Positions 12,119-24,900 of a stretch of DNA of 64,000 bases are shown here, piece by piece (the first letter of the stretch is position 1; every line of letters starts with the position of its first letter). Under the pieces are notes generated by a model. It worked only from the letters and a program-made list of their open reading frames with translations. It did no database searches and was not told the origin of the DNA. The position numbers were made by a program, and so were the translations under genes. Origin of the DNA: Istiophorus platypterus (taxonomy: Eukaryota > Chordata > Actinopteri > Istiophoriformes > Istiophoridae); the NCBI GenBank assembly GCA_016859345.1, contig CM029129.1, positions 14,855,899 to 14,919,898 on the forward strand. The letters run 5' to 3'.

Positions 12119-15100
12119 GTGCGTGCGTGCGTGCGTTCATGTGTGCGTGCATGAATGAGACAGAGAGGGGAGACAGAGAAAGAGAGTGGTCTAGCTGTCA
12201 GAAGGTATACACAGGCATGAACAGTCTGCTGACAGATTTTCGATTCTTTCAGACATATTGCCCATTTGCTATCAGACAACTACCACTGCCATTTTGGAGA
12301 TCTGCCTGTCTGATTAAAGCAAAAGTTTTCCCCACTTCAGAAAGGGCAGACTGTAGGAAATATGAACTTTTCTTGAGTGTGCACACTGAGTGGATGTGCA
12401 CTGTTTTATAACACAAGTGAATTGAGGTAGAATGATAATTAAGTACAGTACTTCAGTAAATGTACTTCCCACTGATTTGTAATGCAATAGTTCAAGTACA
12501 AATATTTAGTTTGGTCTACCACTGGTAGTCTATTAACAGTTTACAGGGTTACAGACAGGGTCCAAAATTAACTTTTTGACTTACCGGCTAAGGTGGCTGG
12601 TAGATTTAAAAAAATCTAGGGGCATTCGCTGAATGCCAATGATATAAATAGTAAGTAATAGCGAGTAAGAAGTAAATATTTTACTACTTTCACCAAATGT
12701 GTTAATAATTTCACTACCTAATATCATTTAATAACTTTGCAATTTAAAAAATTAAAGAATAAAACTAAATAATAAATTCTTTTTGTAGCTGATGCAAATC
12801 ATCCCTGGTACACAGCACGTCAAAGGGCTGAATCAATCAAAGACTGCACCGATTGTCACAAGGGTTGCCTCATTTTTTTTTCTTTACTTACAAAAAGTAG
12901 AACATTTTGAAAGATCCCATAATCAAAAAGAAATCTACAAAAAGTGGTTTTGGGGACAAATATATCTGCAGCTACAGTTTTAAAATTGAATCCGTAGTGG
13001 CGCTACATTTTGCAATTTCACTGACTCAGCGGTTTTGAGTTCAAATGTCAAGGTGACTCAGCACACACACGTCATGCCAGAAAAATGACCTTGCTCATTG
13101 GCATTGCGGTAACTGAAGAGTGAAAAATTTTAAGCTGCGTCCACATTGGATGTTACTGTGGTTTTGATGAGCACTGTTGTCGCACAATACAAAATGCAAC
13201 AAAACAAGGTGAATACTGATGCAACAGCTCAAGGAACACCTCAGAAAACAATCATTTAAGTAATTATTACTTTGAAAAACATTTTGCTCGTGACGGTGTA
13301 CTCAACTCTCCTATAGCAACTGCAAAAAGAGCATCAATTTATATGAATTCATATAATTAGTGCAGGATATTGGTTTAGTCTGGAGGTAAAGGATTCGAGC
13401 ACAATGATAGACTCATTTATGTGACATAGTTCTGGCAAATATGTCTCGCAAATTGAAAAAACCCACTCCATTCTTTACACGCTACCTCACTGCTTTCCCA
13501 ACATGAACTGGCTTATATAACAAGACTTTTCAACTGATTTTTCCACCAACCGAGGCAACAACTTCTAAAAGCCCAGTGCCATACATCAGTATGTGATGAC
13601 AGAGAGGTTAAAGCTAATGCGTCAGCTAACAGCTGTTGGTTTAAAAAGCATCTCCAGGGTTAAAATGTGAGCCCCGCATTATGGTCTCTATGAAGCCAGC
13701 CGCCCGTAACCTCCACTGCCCCGAAGGTGCCGGTAACCTTCATAAAAACACATTTGTAACCGGGGCCCGTGTGTGAGGTTAAGTACATGTGCTTGTGTGT
13801 GTTAGAGGCTGGCATTAATTGCCCTCTGATGCCTTCGTTTTAGCACATAGTAACTGTCAGCGCTGGATATGACGCTAATGTGTTGAGTGAGCTTTACAAG
13901 ATACAACAGAGCAGGTTTGTACACCTTCAGAGCAACCATGCAGTCTCAGCTGTCTGGAGCCTGGTGGCTGAACTGAGGTGTAGCTACACGCCCAAACGCA
14001 AACTCAGCATTTTAAAATGGGACCCATTAAGTGTGTCCCAACAGGAAGCAGTGCAACAGAATGAAATCATTACATTAGAGGGTGTAACGAATGCTCATTA
14101 CTGGCAGACTGGGGGTAAATGCTGAAGGGAGGTGACACGGCATCGGTCACGGGAACAATGATGGGTGTTTCCCACTGAATGTGAGCCTGAGGGTTTCTAA
14201 CAGTTGAGAAGACTGCGTGCGCGTCCATGTGTTGCACTTACTCCTTGGGTGGGTTGAGGTCCTCAGGTCTGGTCTCAAAAAATACTCTGACCTCCTCGCA
14301 CTGGGAGATGTAGACTGGCAGCTGAATGAGAGCCTGCAGGCACAAAGGATAGCAGGAAACTTAGGTAATAAAACAAACAAGACAATTACAGTCACTTTAG
14401 TATATACAGAAGTCAACCCGAGGTCAAACATAGTGTTCATTTAATGTCCGGCCTCCATAAGGTCACAGAGCAAGCAATTACTACATAGAGCATTTAAGGG
14501 CATTTTCAGACTACCCTCCTGCGCTGCGATAAATGTTATAGTGTAGAAAAGTCTTGGAGCAACTGATATAACACAATGATTATTTGTTGTAAGTCTTTCA
14601 AACAACTGCGCTTTTTATGGACATCAGTATAGGACCCACCCACTTTCGCTGCAACAGATATTTAGATTTTTTTTATTGATTTACTTTTTAAATTTCCCAT
14701 TCTGTTTTTGATGGACACATTATTGTACTTATTACATAAGCGGCAATAAAAAAAACAAAAAACAAAAAACGTGCAATTGTGATCGAAGCACATAATTTGA
14801 TATAATTTTGTGTATGGATGACAATCCAGCAATATCAGTCTGACTCTGGAAATTTTGCACAATTCCAGATCTAAAACATTCTCTTATTGAAATAACCCAT
14901 TTAGATGATTGTGCAGCTTGGGCGGTTTCCGAAATTTGATGTCTATTATTATTATTTTCCCGACTGGTTTTCAGTTACTAATATGAAGAGCAAATAGATG
15001 ATTTCAGAATAATAAGTTTACATTCTCTTTTTGAAGGGATTTTCTATCACACCAACTGGCTCTGTTCTCCACCTCTGGTCCTGAGCTCAGTTCATTGATC

Positions 15101-15871
15101 AGTCTCACCTACCTCATCGTATGTCTCTGTGGAGGATCAGTAGCAGCACAGACATGCGCTCTGACAACACAGCTGGAGATGAAAGACAAACAGCCACATT
15201 CAGTTTTCTCTTTATTGGTGTGATGTCTCTCTGGCACGCACAGCCAGTCATGTTATCACGCGGTTTCATTTTCTGGCCCCTCTTCTTGTTCTCTCCAGAC
15301 TTGGTGTTTTATCTGCCTCTCTTAATCTGTCTTTCACCATCTTTCAACCAAACCTCTAAAAGGCGGCAGTGAAACAGATAATCACCTTAACAGCCTGATC
15401 CCCCAAACCAGGAGACAGAGGAACTGCCGCCAATGACCCCGTGCTGATAATCTCTCTTATTGCTACAGAGCCGGGCCACTCCTCCTCCTTCCATTTGCTG
15501 GCAGGCCTGCTTTGTGCTATCCATCATCATTCATCCGCAGCTTCCTTGCTTCCTCCTCTTCTTTTTTTATTAATACTCCTTTTTGTTTCAGTCCCTTCAA
15601 GGTAGCAGGGTCTCACTCTCCTCTTTGCACTCTTTGACACACACTGACACTGAGTCAGTACACTGACGGACTAGCAGGGAGCGGAAGCCAAAAGCCCAAA
15701 AGGTGTCCTTCTCATGTGCTGTGCCACATTGCCCGTTCATAGATTACTCCCGGTTGTTGGGAAAAGGAGGAGTGGGATTACTGCCATGGGCAAAGCATAG
15801 CATAGTGTTGTTTTTTTCTTTTTTGATTAGCCTCAAGTCATTGAGCGTGTGAATGTCCCATGTGCCTCATA

Positions 15872-15916
<45 letters not shown>

Positions 15917-18900
15917 ATGTGTTATTTTCTCCAAGGAAAAATAGGTAATGGAAATGAATTCCCATAAAAGGTACAGTACATTGTGACTGTATCTGTGCAT
16001 GGTAACTTTTCACATGTAGATGTATACAGCAAAGAGATCCTCAGTCTTGTCAAACGCCAACAAAGGAGTTTCAATATGTTATATTTTTGTGTCTGTTACG
16101 TGTCAAAAGCATCATCAATTAACAAGTGTCCATTTTGGAAAATCAAAAAGGGCTGTCGTTGGATATATTTAAAAAAATATCCATTGTTTGAGGTATTTTC
16201 TTGCCCCAGATGAAGGAAATTGTGAGACATTATTTATGCAGGATCTTTATTTTCCTATTTACTTAGAAAACAGATTATCTTCCCATATTTTTGAACACAG
16301 ACTCAAGAAGGAATTGCTTTATTAATTAGTGGACTTTTTATTTGATGCATTTCATCAAGCTGTTTGACCTGGCTAGTCAGCCTAGCTCAGCAGTCTTACT
16401 CTTGGTTTGTGCAAACAATCTCTGATTCCATGTTTTTTCATGGTTTTTTCCCTTCTTTTTTTTCATCCAACTGTTTTCCTGACGAATGAAAACACAAGAC
16501 TTCACAACCAGGGAAATTCCATGAGTCAGGTTAGAGACTCTGCTTTACAGCAGAAGAGCTGACTCAGCTCTCCCCAAAGAAAAACATGAAGTTTTACCCT
16601 GCCAAATCCGATAGGATGTGGGGGTGGATGAAAATGCCATTTTGGTGCTTACAGTCAAGTTCAGAGTTTGGATTTGTTTCAGGAGTTACTGTAATACCCA
16701 GTAATCACTGCCAAAGCTGACATCGGAGATCCAAATTGTATGATGCCATCAAAGGGCTGATGTTTCAAATCATTATCAGGTATCTGTGACAGACAGTGTT
16801 TATGTGTGAAGAAGTGTTTTTCACTTAAAAAGCAGTGCAACAGGATTTTATTCATTTCCAATCCATATTACACACTCAGATACAGGTGTACTGTTTTCTA
16901 ATATTACGTTAATCAAGTCTTTACACACCATAAAATGTGAAAGACAGATGCTCTGGACCAAAAAATGGAGATGGAATCAGGAATTCCTTTAAATTTCATA
17001 TTGTGAAAAGTCAACTTCATTCATCCCTGAACCTTAAAGAATTTTGACCAAAAGATGGCTGTCAATCAAATACCACTCAACTCCCTAACCAAACAATCCT
17101 GTACAGGTAAAAGTGATTTTTAATGACTTTACATACATTTCCAAAATAACAACTTTGATTGCAGCAACACCACTGGTGTGAAACCCACTCAACTATTCCC
17201 ATAAACATCCACAACCATAGGCATGAACCAGCAGCTCTACTCATTCCTCCTTGAAACTCTTATTTTTCACATAAGTGGTTAAAGATGTTGCCTACGCCAG
17301 CTGTACATTCCTTCAACCCCCAATGACACTTGGTGGACTATCATACACAAAAGCTTTTGTTTTCATTCCAAGGCCTTTTATGTTTATATGTTTACTCAGG
17401 TCAGTGAGCCTAATAGCACGATTTCAGAAACTAGTTTGTAAAGTGGTGGTTTCATGAGGCTCTTCATGGTGACAAAATTATAGAGGTGAAAATCCAAGAC
17501 AGTGTAATGGTATGGACTGAGTCAAAACCCGACTTGTAAAAACATCCTCAAATTTTCCCTGTCAGAAGGAATGGAGGCCCTAAGGCAAGGCTGTAAAACT
17601 GAAGAAAAACAAAGCCTATGGGCTGTGGCTGTGCTGACTGGAGCAAGCTCAGCACCAGCAAGCACTATGCCTTTGGCATGACTCTCTACTGATAGTAACC
17701 ACCACAACACCAGCTACAAAATACAGCCCATCTTCCCTTTCCGAACGCACCAACACTGTTTCACAACTATTCATTCTGTAAATGTCTGACCATAAAAAGT
17801 TACAACCGTGGGATGAATAACAGACTCACTCCTCGGTTGGTGAAGATAAACAGCTGGCAATCTAATTTAGAAAAACTGAATTGCTAAAAGTATTATTTTT
17901 AATATATTTCAAGGGCACAAAACTTTTTGTTTTGTTGCTGGGAAAGCTGAACATCAATTATATTGTATTCATTTAGCTTGCTGTGGCTACATTTCTGTCA
18001 AATTGTAGCGATTATTTCCCAGCTATTGGCAGATTTATGGTCACAGTTCTGCTACAGCGGAGCCTGAGTATGTACCGTTGCATTTTTTCCCCCCTTTCTT
18101 GTGGCCGAGTGATTAATCTCTTTGGTAAAAAGCCGTGTAATGGGCTGGATAATGCACAGGTTTTACAATATCTTTTTTTTTTTTTTTCTTAAACTGATGG
18201 AAAGAGCTGTGGTATTTCGAACGGTAAAACAGACACCACCGGCACATTACATCACACTCCTATGCTCTTGAAAAGCAGAGTCCATCCTGTCTTTTTCCTG
18301 TCACTGGCAGAAACCTAACGACATAAACATACAAAGTCCGTTTAGAAATTCTTTGCCCAGAAGTATCATGATGGGTTATTGAATATTTGCGTGTTACAAT
18401 GACATCTTCTCCACATTTAGCTACACAGATTTTTTTTTTTTTTTTGCTTATACACTATGATGCCTCGGGAGAAATTCTCCTTTACTTTGTCCCCTTTGCA
18501 GGAAGGTCAGGGTCAGCAACAGAGCATCTGGGGAGCTTTTAGGACACCTCGGGCAGGGTGGACACCTGCTGTCACAAAGACCTGCTCTGGGGAGTTCAGT
18601 ATGGCCCAAACACCACACATTGCACATTCAGAAGGCAACGGTGATGGCATTATTCAAACAGCTGTTCTTGGAAAAATTAATTCCTAAAAATCTCATTGTT
18701 ATGTAAATATTGCATTGTGGCTGTGAGCTTAATTTTAATGAGTATAACCCTCTGTTTGATTTTTTTTTTATTTTTTTTTTTTTTTTAAATACAATGCCGG
18801 TGTGTATGTGTGTGTTTTTGACAGCTGGAACATCTGATAGGTGAAGGTAATGGGACGTGTGCGATAACGTGCAAGTTATCACTGGAAGGATCATAAGCCA

Positions 18901-21900
18901 GGACATATATTCAAAGACAAATCTGTCCTGTTGAAAACGGACTGTCTGGTCACCCAGTTAAAATCTGAATGCTTTGAAGAAAACAGCTACTCTCGCTGCT
19001 TATTTATACAGAGGCCATGAAAAGATTATTTCATGATTTCCTGTTCATGACTAAATTGATACAATGTGAGTAGGATAGTTGTTTTTTCTTATCCTCTGAC
19101 CACTGTTCCATCTACCTTGATTCGAGTATTTTTTTTGCTCAGAATGTGAATGCTCGCGAGTCACACATTGGTCAACACACTCACCCTGCAGTACTCGTTG
19201 ATGGGCCTTAGCCTTTTCATGGCCACATCTCTGATATGGCTCCTCCTAAACAGGATCTTTCCTGGAAAATAGCAGGAAACACAGACTTAGAAGTCAATAG
19301 AGCAGAAAACCCGATTATACTTTTTTCAGTCATCAAAATAAAGCTCTACAAATGTGTATAAACAGTACATTATGTAGTATTACATAGTATATCAGTGTTG
19401 CTACCACTTTTCCACTGCAAAACTATATAAAGGATTCTAATCATCATAATTCAAAAGTAAAATGTATTTTACCATTGCATTCTGAATACAAAAGAATTCC
19501 CAATTTCAAAAAAAAAAATAAATCTGAATTTTTCATTAGAATGATTCTCATGTTGAAAGCAACTTTTAAAAGGTTTTGCTGAAATAAAATAAGGACACCG
19601 GCTTTTAGAAAACATGGTTAGTGAATGAGTATGGAGACACATGTATGCAATTAGAGGGACATCATCAACAACACTGACAGCAAAATTAGGCAGGGAAGGA
19701 GCTAGGTAAGTAGCTGGCCTTTCTAACTAATGAATAAATGATTTTTGTAAAGCAAATAAGGTCTCCATAATAGCTTAAATGCTACTCCCCAGTTCTTTTT
19801 TGCAGCCACAAATAACTAAAGGCATGGGCAAGCCGGGTCACCATAACATTATCAATAACAATACCACAAAATGGCTAAAAATAGGCCTCTTGAAACACTC
19901 CTCTAGCTTAACGTAATGCAGGAGATTTCAGTGCCAGCATTTATTTTCTCCTCATTTTAGCTGCTCAAGTTTTTATTCCAATAAATTCACAGAGACAGTT
20001 CTAATGCAACCATATAAACTGGGCAGGAAGTCAAGTCTGTAATAAGATCCTGAATAAAAAATTGGGGCATGTTTTGAGAAGTTACTGTTTCAACTCCATC
20101 AAGGGGCAAAGGTGCACGTTTAGTATATATCTTAAGAGAGTCTTGCTAAGACTTGCTGAAACAGGTATCTATTTCACAGGAACCCACCTACAGCTCCACC
20201 CTTTCACCATTTCTTCTTGTGCTTCCTTAACCCTTATAGCTCAAACCACAAATGTTTGTTGTGTGAAAGTGCATGTGGGTGTATGTGAATGATGTAATGG
20301 CAGAGACATAGAAACTGCACAAATGAAAATAAAGGCGCATGAAAGGAAAGGAAACAAGGAGAGGCAATAATGTATAAGGAGGTGGAGACTGCTGAGTGGA
20401 TAGATGTGTGGTGACTTCCTAAGAACACCTCAGACCTCACAAATTTCACACAACAGCCACAACCATCAGCGCTAAACTTCCAAATAGCCCCCCTCTGTAC
20501 GTCATCCAACCACCACTGCTCAAATATCAACCTACTAGTTGACTCAAAGTGAGAGACAGAAACAAAGGCTAAAAATACAGAGGATGATTTTCATTACGCC
20601 TCCTCGTTATAGTATATGACCGGTTATATGGAGATGATATAAAGCACAGAGCCAGACTGTAGATGCTGTCAGTGAATAGGGAGACCGGGTTGGTTTGGAG
20701 ATTAACATAACTTCCAAGCAACTAATATGGTTGCCTGCAAAGCCAGATCTTCAAACTCATGAGTTTTCCTGTAGCTTCTGTTCCTTTGTCTTTTGTTTTG
20801 TAACTTCTATTTTTTATAATCCATGTACAGACACTCAAGGGGACATTCAAGGGTTTAGATTCATCCAGGGGATGAATCTAACCTAATTTTTAACCTCATC
20901 TGTGCAGAGGACATGGGTACAGTATTATGTGAGAGAGACTATTAAAAAGGAGACTGGCTAGATGAGGAATGAGAGAGGACATTGCAATTCTCCAAGGTGT
21001 TAGCAGAGCAGCCAAAAGGACACGCTGTCTGGACAGCTATCGAAAATGCAGGAGTTTGAAAGTCAACCCCCCCCAGACGCCCATTTCTCTTCCTCCTCTT
21101 CCTCTCTGTCTGTTTCTTCCTCTCCTCCCCTCGTCACTCCTCAAACAGAAAGCTTTTTTGTCAGTTTTCCAAAGCTCTGTGGGGTCAGGAGAGAAGCACT
21201 GACTCAACACTGCCTACTCTGTATGCATGGCAACTCATGGGTGCAACCAATGAAAAGGACTTGTTTGGGAAGGGAGGAGGGAGGGGAGGAAAGCTGCTTG
21301 GAGCCATGGCTGAGGCGGGGTAGACTTTACAGCAAATCTCAGAGCCAGCAGCGACCAAGGGTATCAAACAACTTTTGTTTCCTGTAGAGAGCAAGGGAGG
21401 TAGAGGTACAGAAGAGACGGATAGAGATGGAAACACAGGGTCGTTGTTACAGACCTAACGCACAGTAAGCTGTTCTCAGCACTCATTCTTAATTACTAGA
21501 GTCACCACACATGAAATCTTGCTGTTTGTTTCCCACATTTTGTCTCTTCAGGGTGATTTTTAGTAGCTAAAACTTTTGCTTAATACAAATTCTGTAGACA
21601 TAATACTTGGACTCCAGTCAACCACCAGCCATAAAATTTTGGACTCGAGACTTCAAGCCAAGACAGAAAAAAGACATAAGATAAGACACGCTACAAGCAA
21701 GCCTTTAATGGGCCCAGAGCTTGAATATTTAAATGATCGGCCTATGAATTGAAATTACTGGGCCTCAGTTATTTAAAAAAAAACAAAAAAAAAAACACTA
21801 TTAACACATCTTTGAAAGGAAATTGTTAAAATCGAGCCGTATCGTTTTTTTATGGCCAATACTTAAAAGATCTGAAATACTTACAGTAACCTTACAGATT

Positions 21901-24900
21901 GCTTAAGTTTTGGCTTGACTTGAGCTTAACGTGAAATGACTTGAGACACAACTTAGAACTTATCATTAACACGGACTTGTTGAGACTTGTCGTCAGATTT
22001 TCTATTGCAAATATGAGACTAGACATGAAAATACGTTTAAAAGACTCTAGGCTCAACTAGAGACTTGCTGTTAAAAACTTTAAGACCTAAGTTGACACAT
22101 GCTGTAAACCTGAGACTTAACTCGGACTTGACCCAAATGAGACTTGATTTGAGATTTGACCAGTGACCTGCTGTTAAAAAACTTGAGAACTGACTTGAAT
22201 TTGTACTTAATGATTTGAGACCTGTCTTAAGGCTCAAGACTAATACAGTTGACTTGGAGTTGCCACAAAGGCTTTTCATCAATGGCAAATAAACAGGCAG
22301 GTGTGAAGCTTCTAGGTTAAAGCCAGATGAATAAGCTACATGTCTTTTGTAATATTGCATTCTTAGGTTAGTGCTGACTAAAGGCACCAACAACTTCATA
22401 AGCTGGAGTAAAATGCAGCTCTACTACTGTGTTATCGTATGTAACATATTTAAGTAGACAAGAACAGTGATAGCTTTCCCCCGAAGACAAAACATGAGCA
22501 TGATATGGATGACGCATCAACAACAAGGGCACTGTTCAGTTAGTTTGCTTTTTTTTTTTTGTGCCAATACTTAAAAGATCTGAAATACTTACAGTAACCT
22601 TACAGATTGCTTAAGTTTTGGCTTGACTTGAGCTTAACGTGAAATGACTTGAGACACAACTTAGAACTTATCATTAACACGGACTTGTTGAGACTTGTCG
22701 TCAGATTTTCTATTGCAAATATGAGACTAGACATGAAAATTGCGTTTAAAAGACTCTAGGCTCAACTAGAGACTTGCTGTTAAAAACTTTAAGACCTAAG
22801 TTGACACATGCTGTAAACCTGAGACTTAACTCGGACTTGACCCAAATGAGACTTGATTTGAGATTTGACCAGTGACCTGCTGTTAAAAAACTTGAGAACT
22901 GACTTGAATTTATACTTAATGATTTGAGACCTGTCTTAACGCTCAAGACTAATACAGTTGACTTGGAGTTGCCACAAAGGCTTTTCATCAATGGCAAATA
23001 AACAGGCATGTGTGAAGCTTCTAGGTTAAAGCCAGATGAATAAGCTACATGTCTTTTGTAATATTGCATTCTTAGGTTAGTGCTGACTAAAGGCACCAAC
23101 AACTTCATAAGCTGGAGTAAAATGCAGCTCTACTACTGTGTTATCGTATGTAACATATTTAAGTAGACAAGAACAGTGATAGCTTTCCCCCGAAGACAAA
23201 ACATGAGCATGATATGGATGACGCATCAACAACAAGGGCACTGTTCAGTTAGTTTGCTTTTTTTTTTTTTTGTGCCCTTCATAGAGGACCCACTGGGGAA
23301 TGTGAGGTATTCAGTTCTGCAGAATCGTACTTGTCCATCATACTGTGCCTCCTATAGTGGCAGGCAGAGAGAGCCCCAAGTATGTACTATAGATACATCA
23401 TTAGGAGGAGAAGGGGGGGAAAAGAAAGAAAAATCAACCAAATTACTGATTCATAGTCTACTTTCGATATGCAAGTTCAGAAACAATAGAACCTCTTCTC
23501 TGATGCAGGAGCCCTAAAGAAACAGACCCACATTCTAATTTGGGTTTCGGCGTTCATGTAACAACCACAGCTTTAGATAACTGTTTTAGAGCATATCAGA
23601 TCTTTTTTTTTTTACAAGGCTGACCTGCTGACACGGCCTTGAAGAGCATCGCTGAGAGGTCTGGGGAAAATGGGTCAAATGAATCACTTTTATCTAAATG
23701 TCATGCATGAACCGATCAAGACAAATAGCACTGTGAGAGGAATGCAGATGACAAATCTCCCATAGACACTCTGCTCATATCGTACAATCTTGGGATAACA
23801 ACAGACTCAACCTTCTGTAAGGGAAAAAAAAGTATTAAAGTATGGGTTTAAACGGCCAAGTTTGGGAATTTTTGGAACTTCTTAGCATTGAAGGACGGAC
23901 TCACATGAAAAAGCCTTTGCTTTTGGTGTGTATAATTAGCAAAAAAAAAAAAAAAAAAAGGAGAGAGCAGCAAAGAGAGAGCTATGCACACATGCAGACA
24001 AGCCACTTTGCTGATGTAGAGATACCAAAGGAGTAAAAACATCTTGAGGCCCTGAACAAACCAAACCAAAAAGGGAATACCACTTCCGTGCCTTGTTAGG
24101 TTGGCCTCAGCCCACAGTCCAGACTTTTACTTTGTAAGTGAATGATTTTCTTGGCTGTCAGGGAAAATTCTTCTGAACATCAGGTAAACGTTAACTTGAA
24201 GTCCATCTCAAGGGGGTGTATGACCTGATCTGGGATCTGAGACACATTCTCTAAAACCTTGACTTATCCGGGCATTAAGAATAAATAACGTTTTCCAGCA
24301 ACAGCCTGTCAGAAATGCAAAAGCTTCACTGTGGCATTCCGACAGGATGCCATGTAGAGTCCACTTAGTCTTTAAATTTTACTGGCCTAGCATCTCCACA
24401 GGAGCAGTTAGGGATTTAGTGCCTTCCAGGGTAATTCAAGGGTAATTTTAGAAAACACCAAGGATGAAAGAATCTACCAACACTCAAAAGTCTAAACGTG
24501 AAGACAAGAAGAGAGACAGTGAAGTGAGGAAATTTTATGAAAGGAGGTTAACAAGGCCCTGTCCATGGTCAGTATTCTATGGCTCACTGTATAATGCAAT
24601 AGTTGGAGAGAGTGGGTTTCTATCTCTGTTCCCTCTTCCCCCTCTTCCTGCTAAGAGTTCATCAAACAGTCTCAGAGTGTATGAGTATGTGAATTCTCTC
24701 AATGAGTTCCAGACCTGCATGGCCACAAATATAATCCTAACCCCCAACTGTCCCGAGCCTGGTAGGGGAGATGTGGGTGGGGTCTCTGGGTGAGGCTTTC
24801 TTTCAAACTCATAAAGGATTACTTTCAGCAGGATCTTTATCTAAATCATTTCAAAAGTCGCTTGAGCACACCCAATGTCCTTATCCCAAACAAATTGCAA

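Larger units (their letters stand above)
9776..14241 (-). other. sh3pxd2b: sh3pxd2b intron 5
   Basis: About 4.5 kb with no coding exon recognised. It contains pyrimidine-rich sequence (10600-11760), a long (GT)n microsatellite at 12063-12137, and a stretch at about 12555-12660 that looks like an old dispersed repeat. Confidence 0.75.

Noticed and set aside
11812..12411. Long ORFs on both strands rich in His-Thr or Val-Cys
   Set aside because: They exist only because the (GT)n microsatellite is open in several frames.
22037..23108. Two copies of a 120-codon minus ORF
   Set aside because: Repeated because the 708-bp unit is duplicated; no recognisable protein, and unsuited composition for a gene.
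21855..23271. CRISPR or satellite array
   Set aside because: Only two units of 708 bp with no spacers, in a eukaryotic intron.
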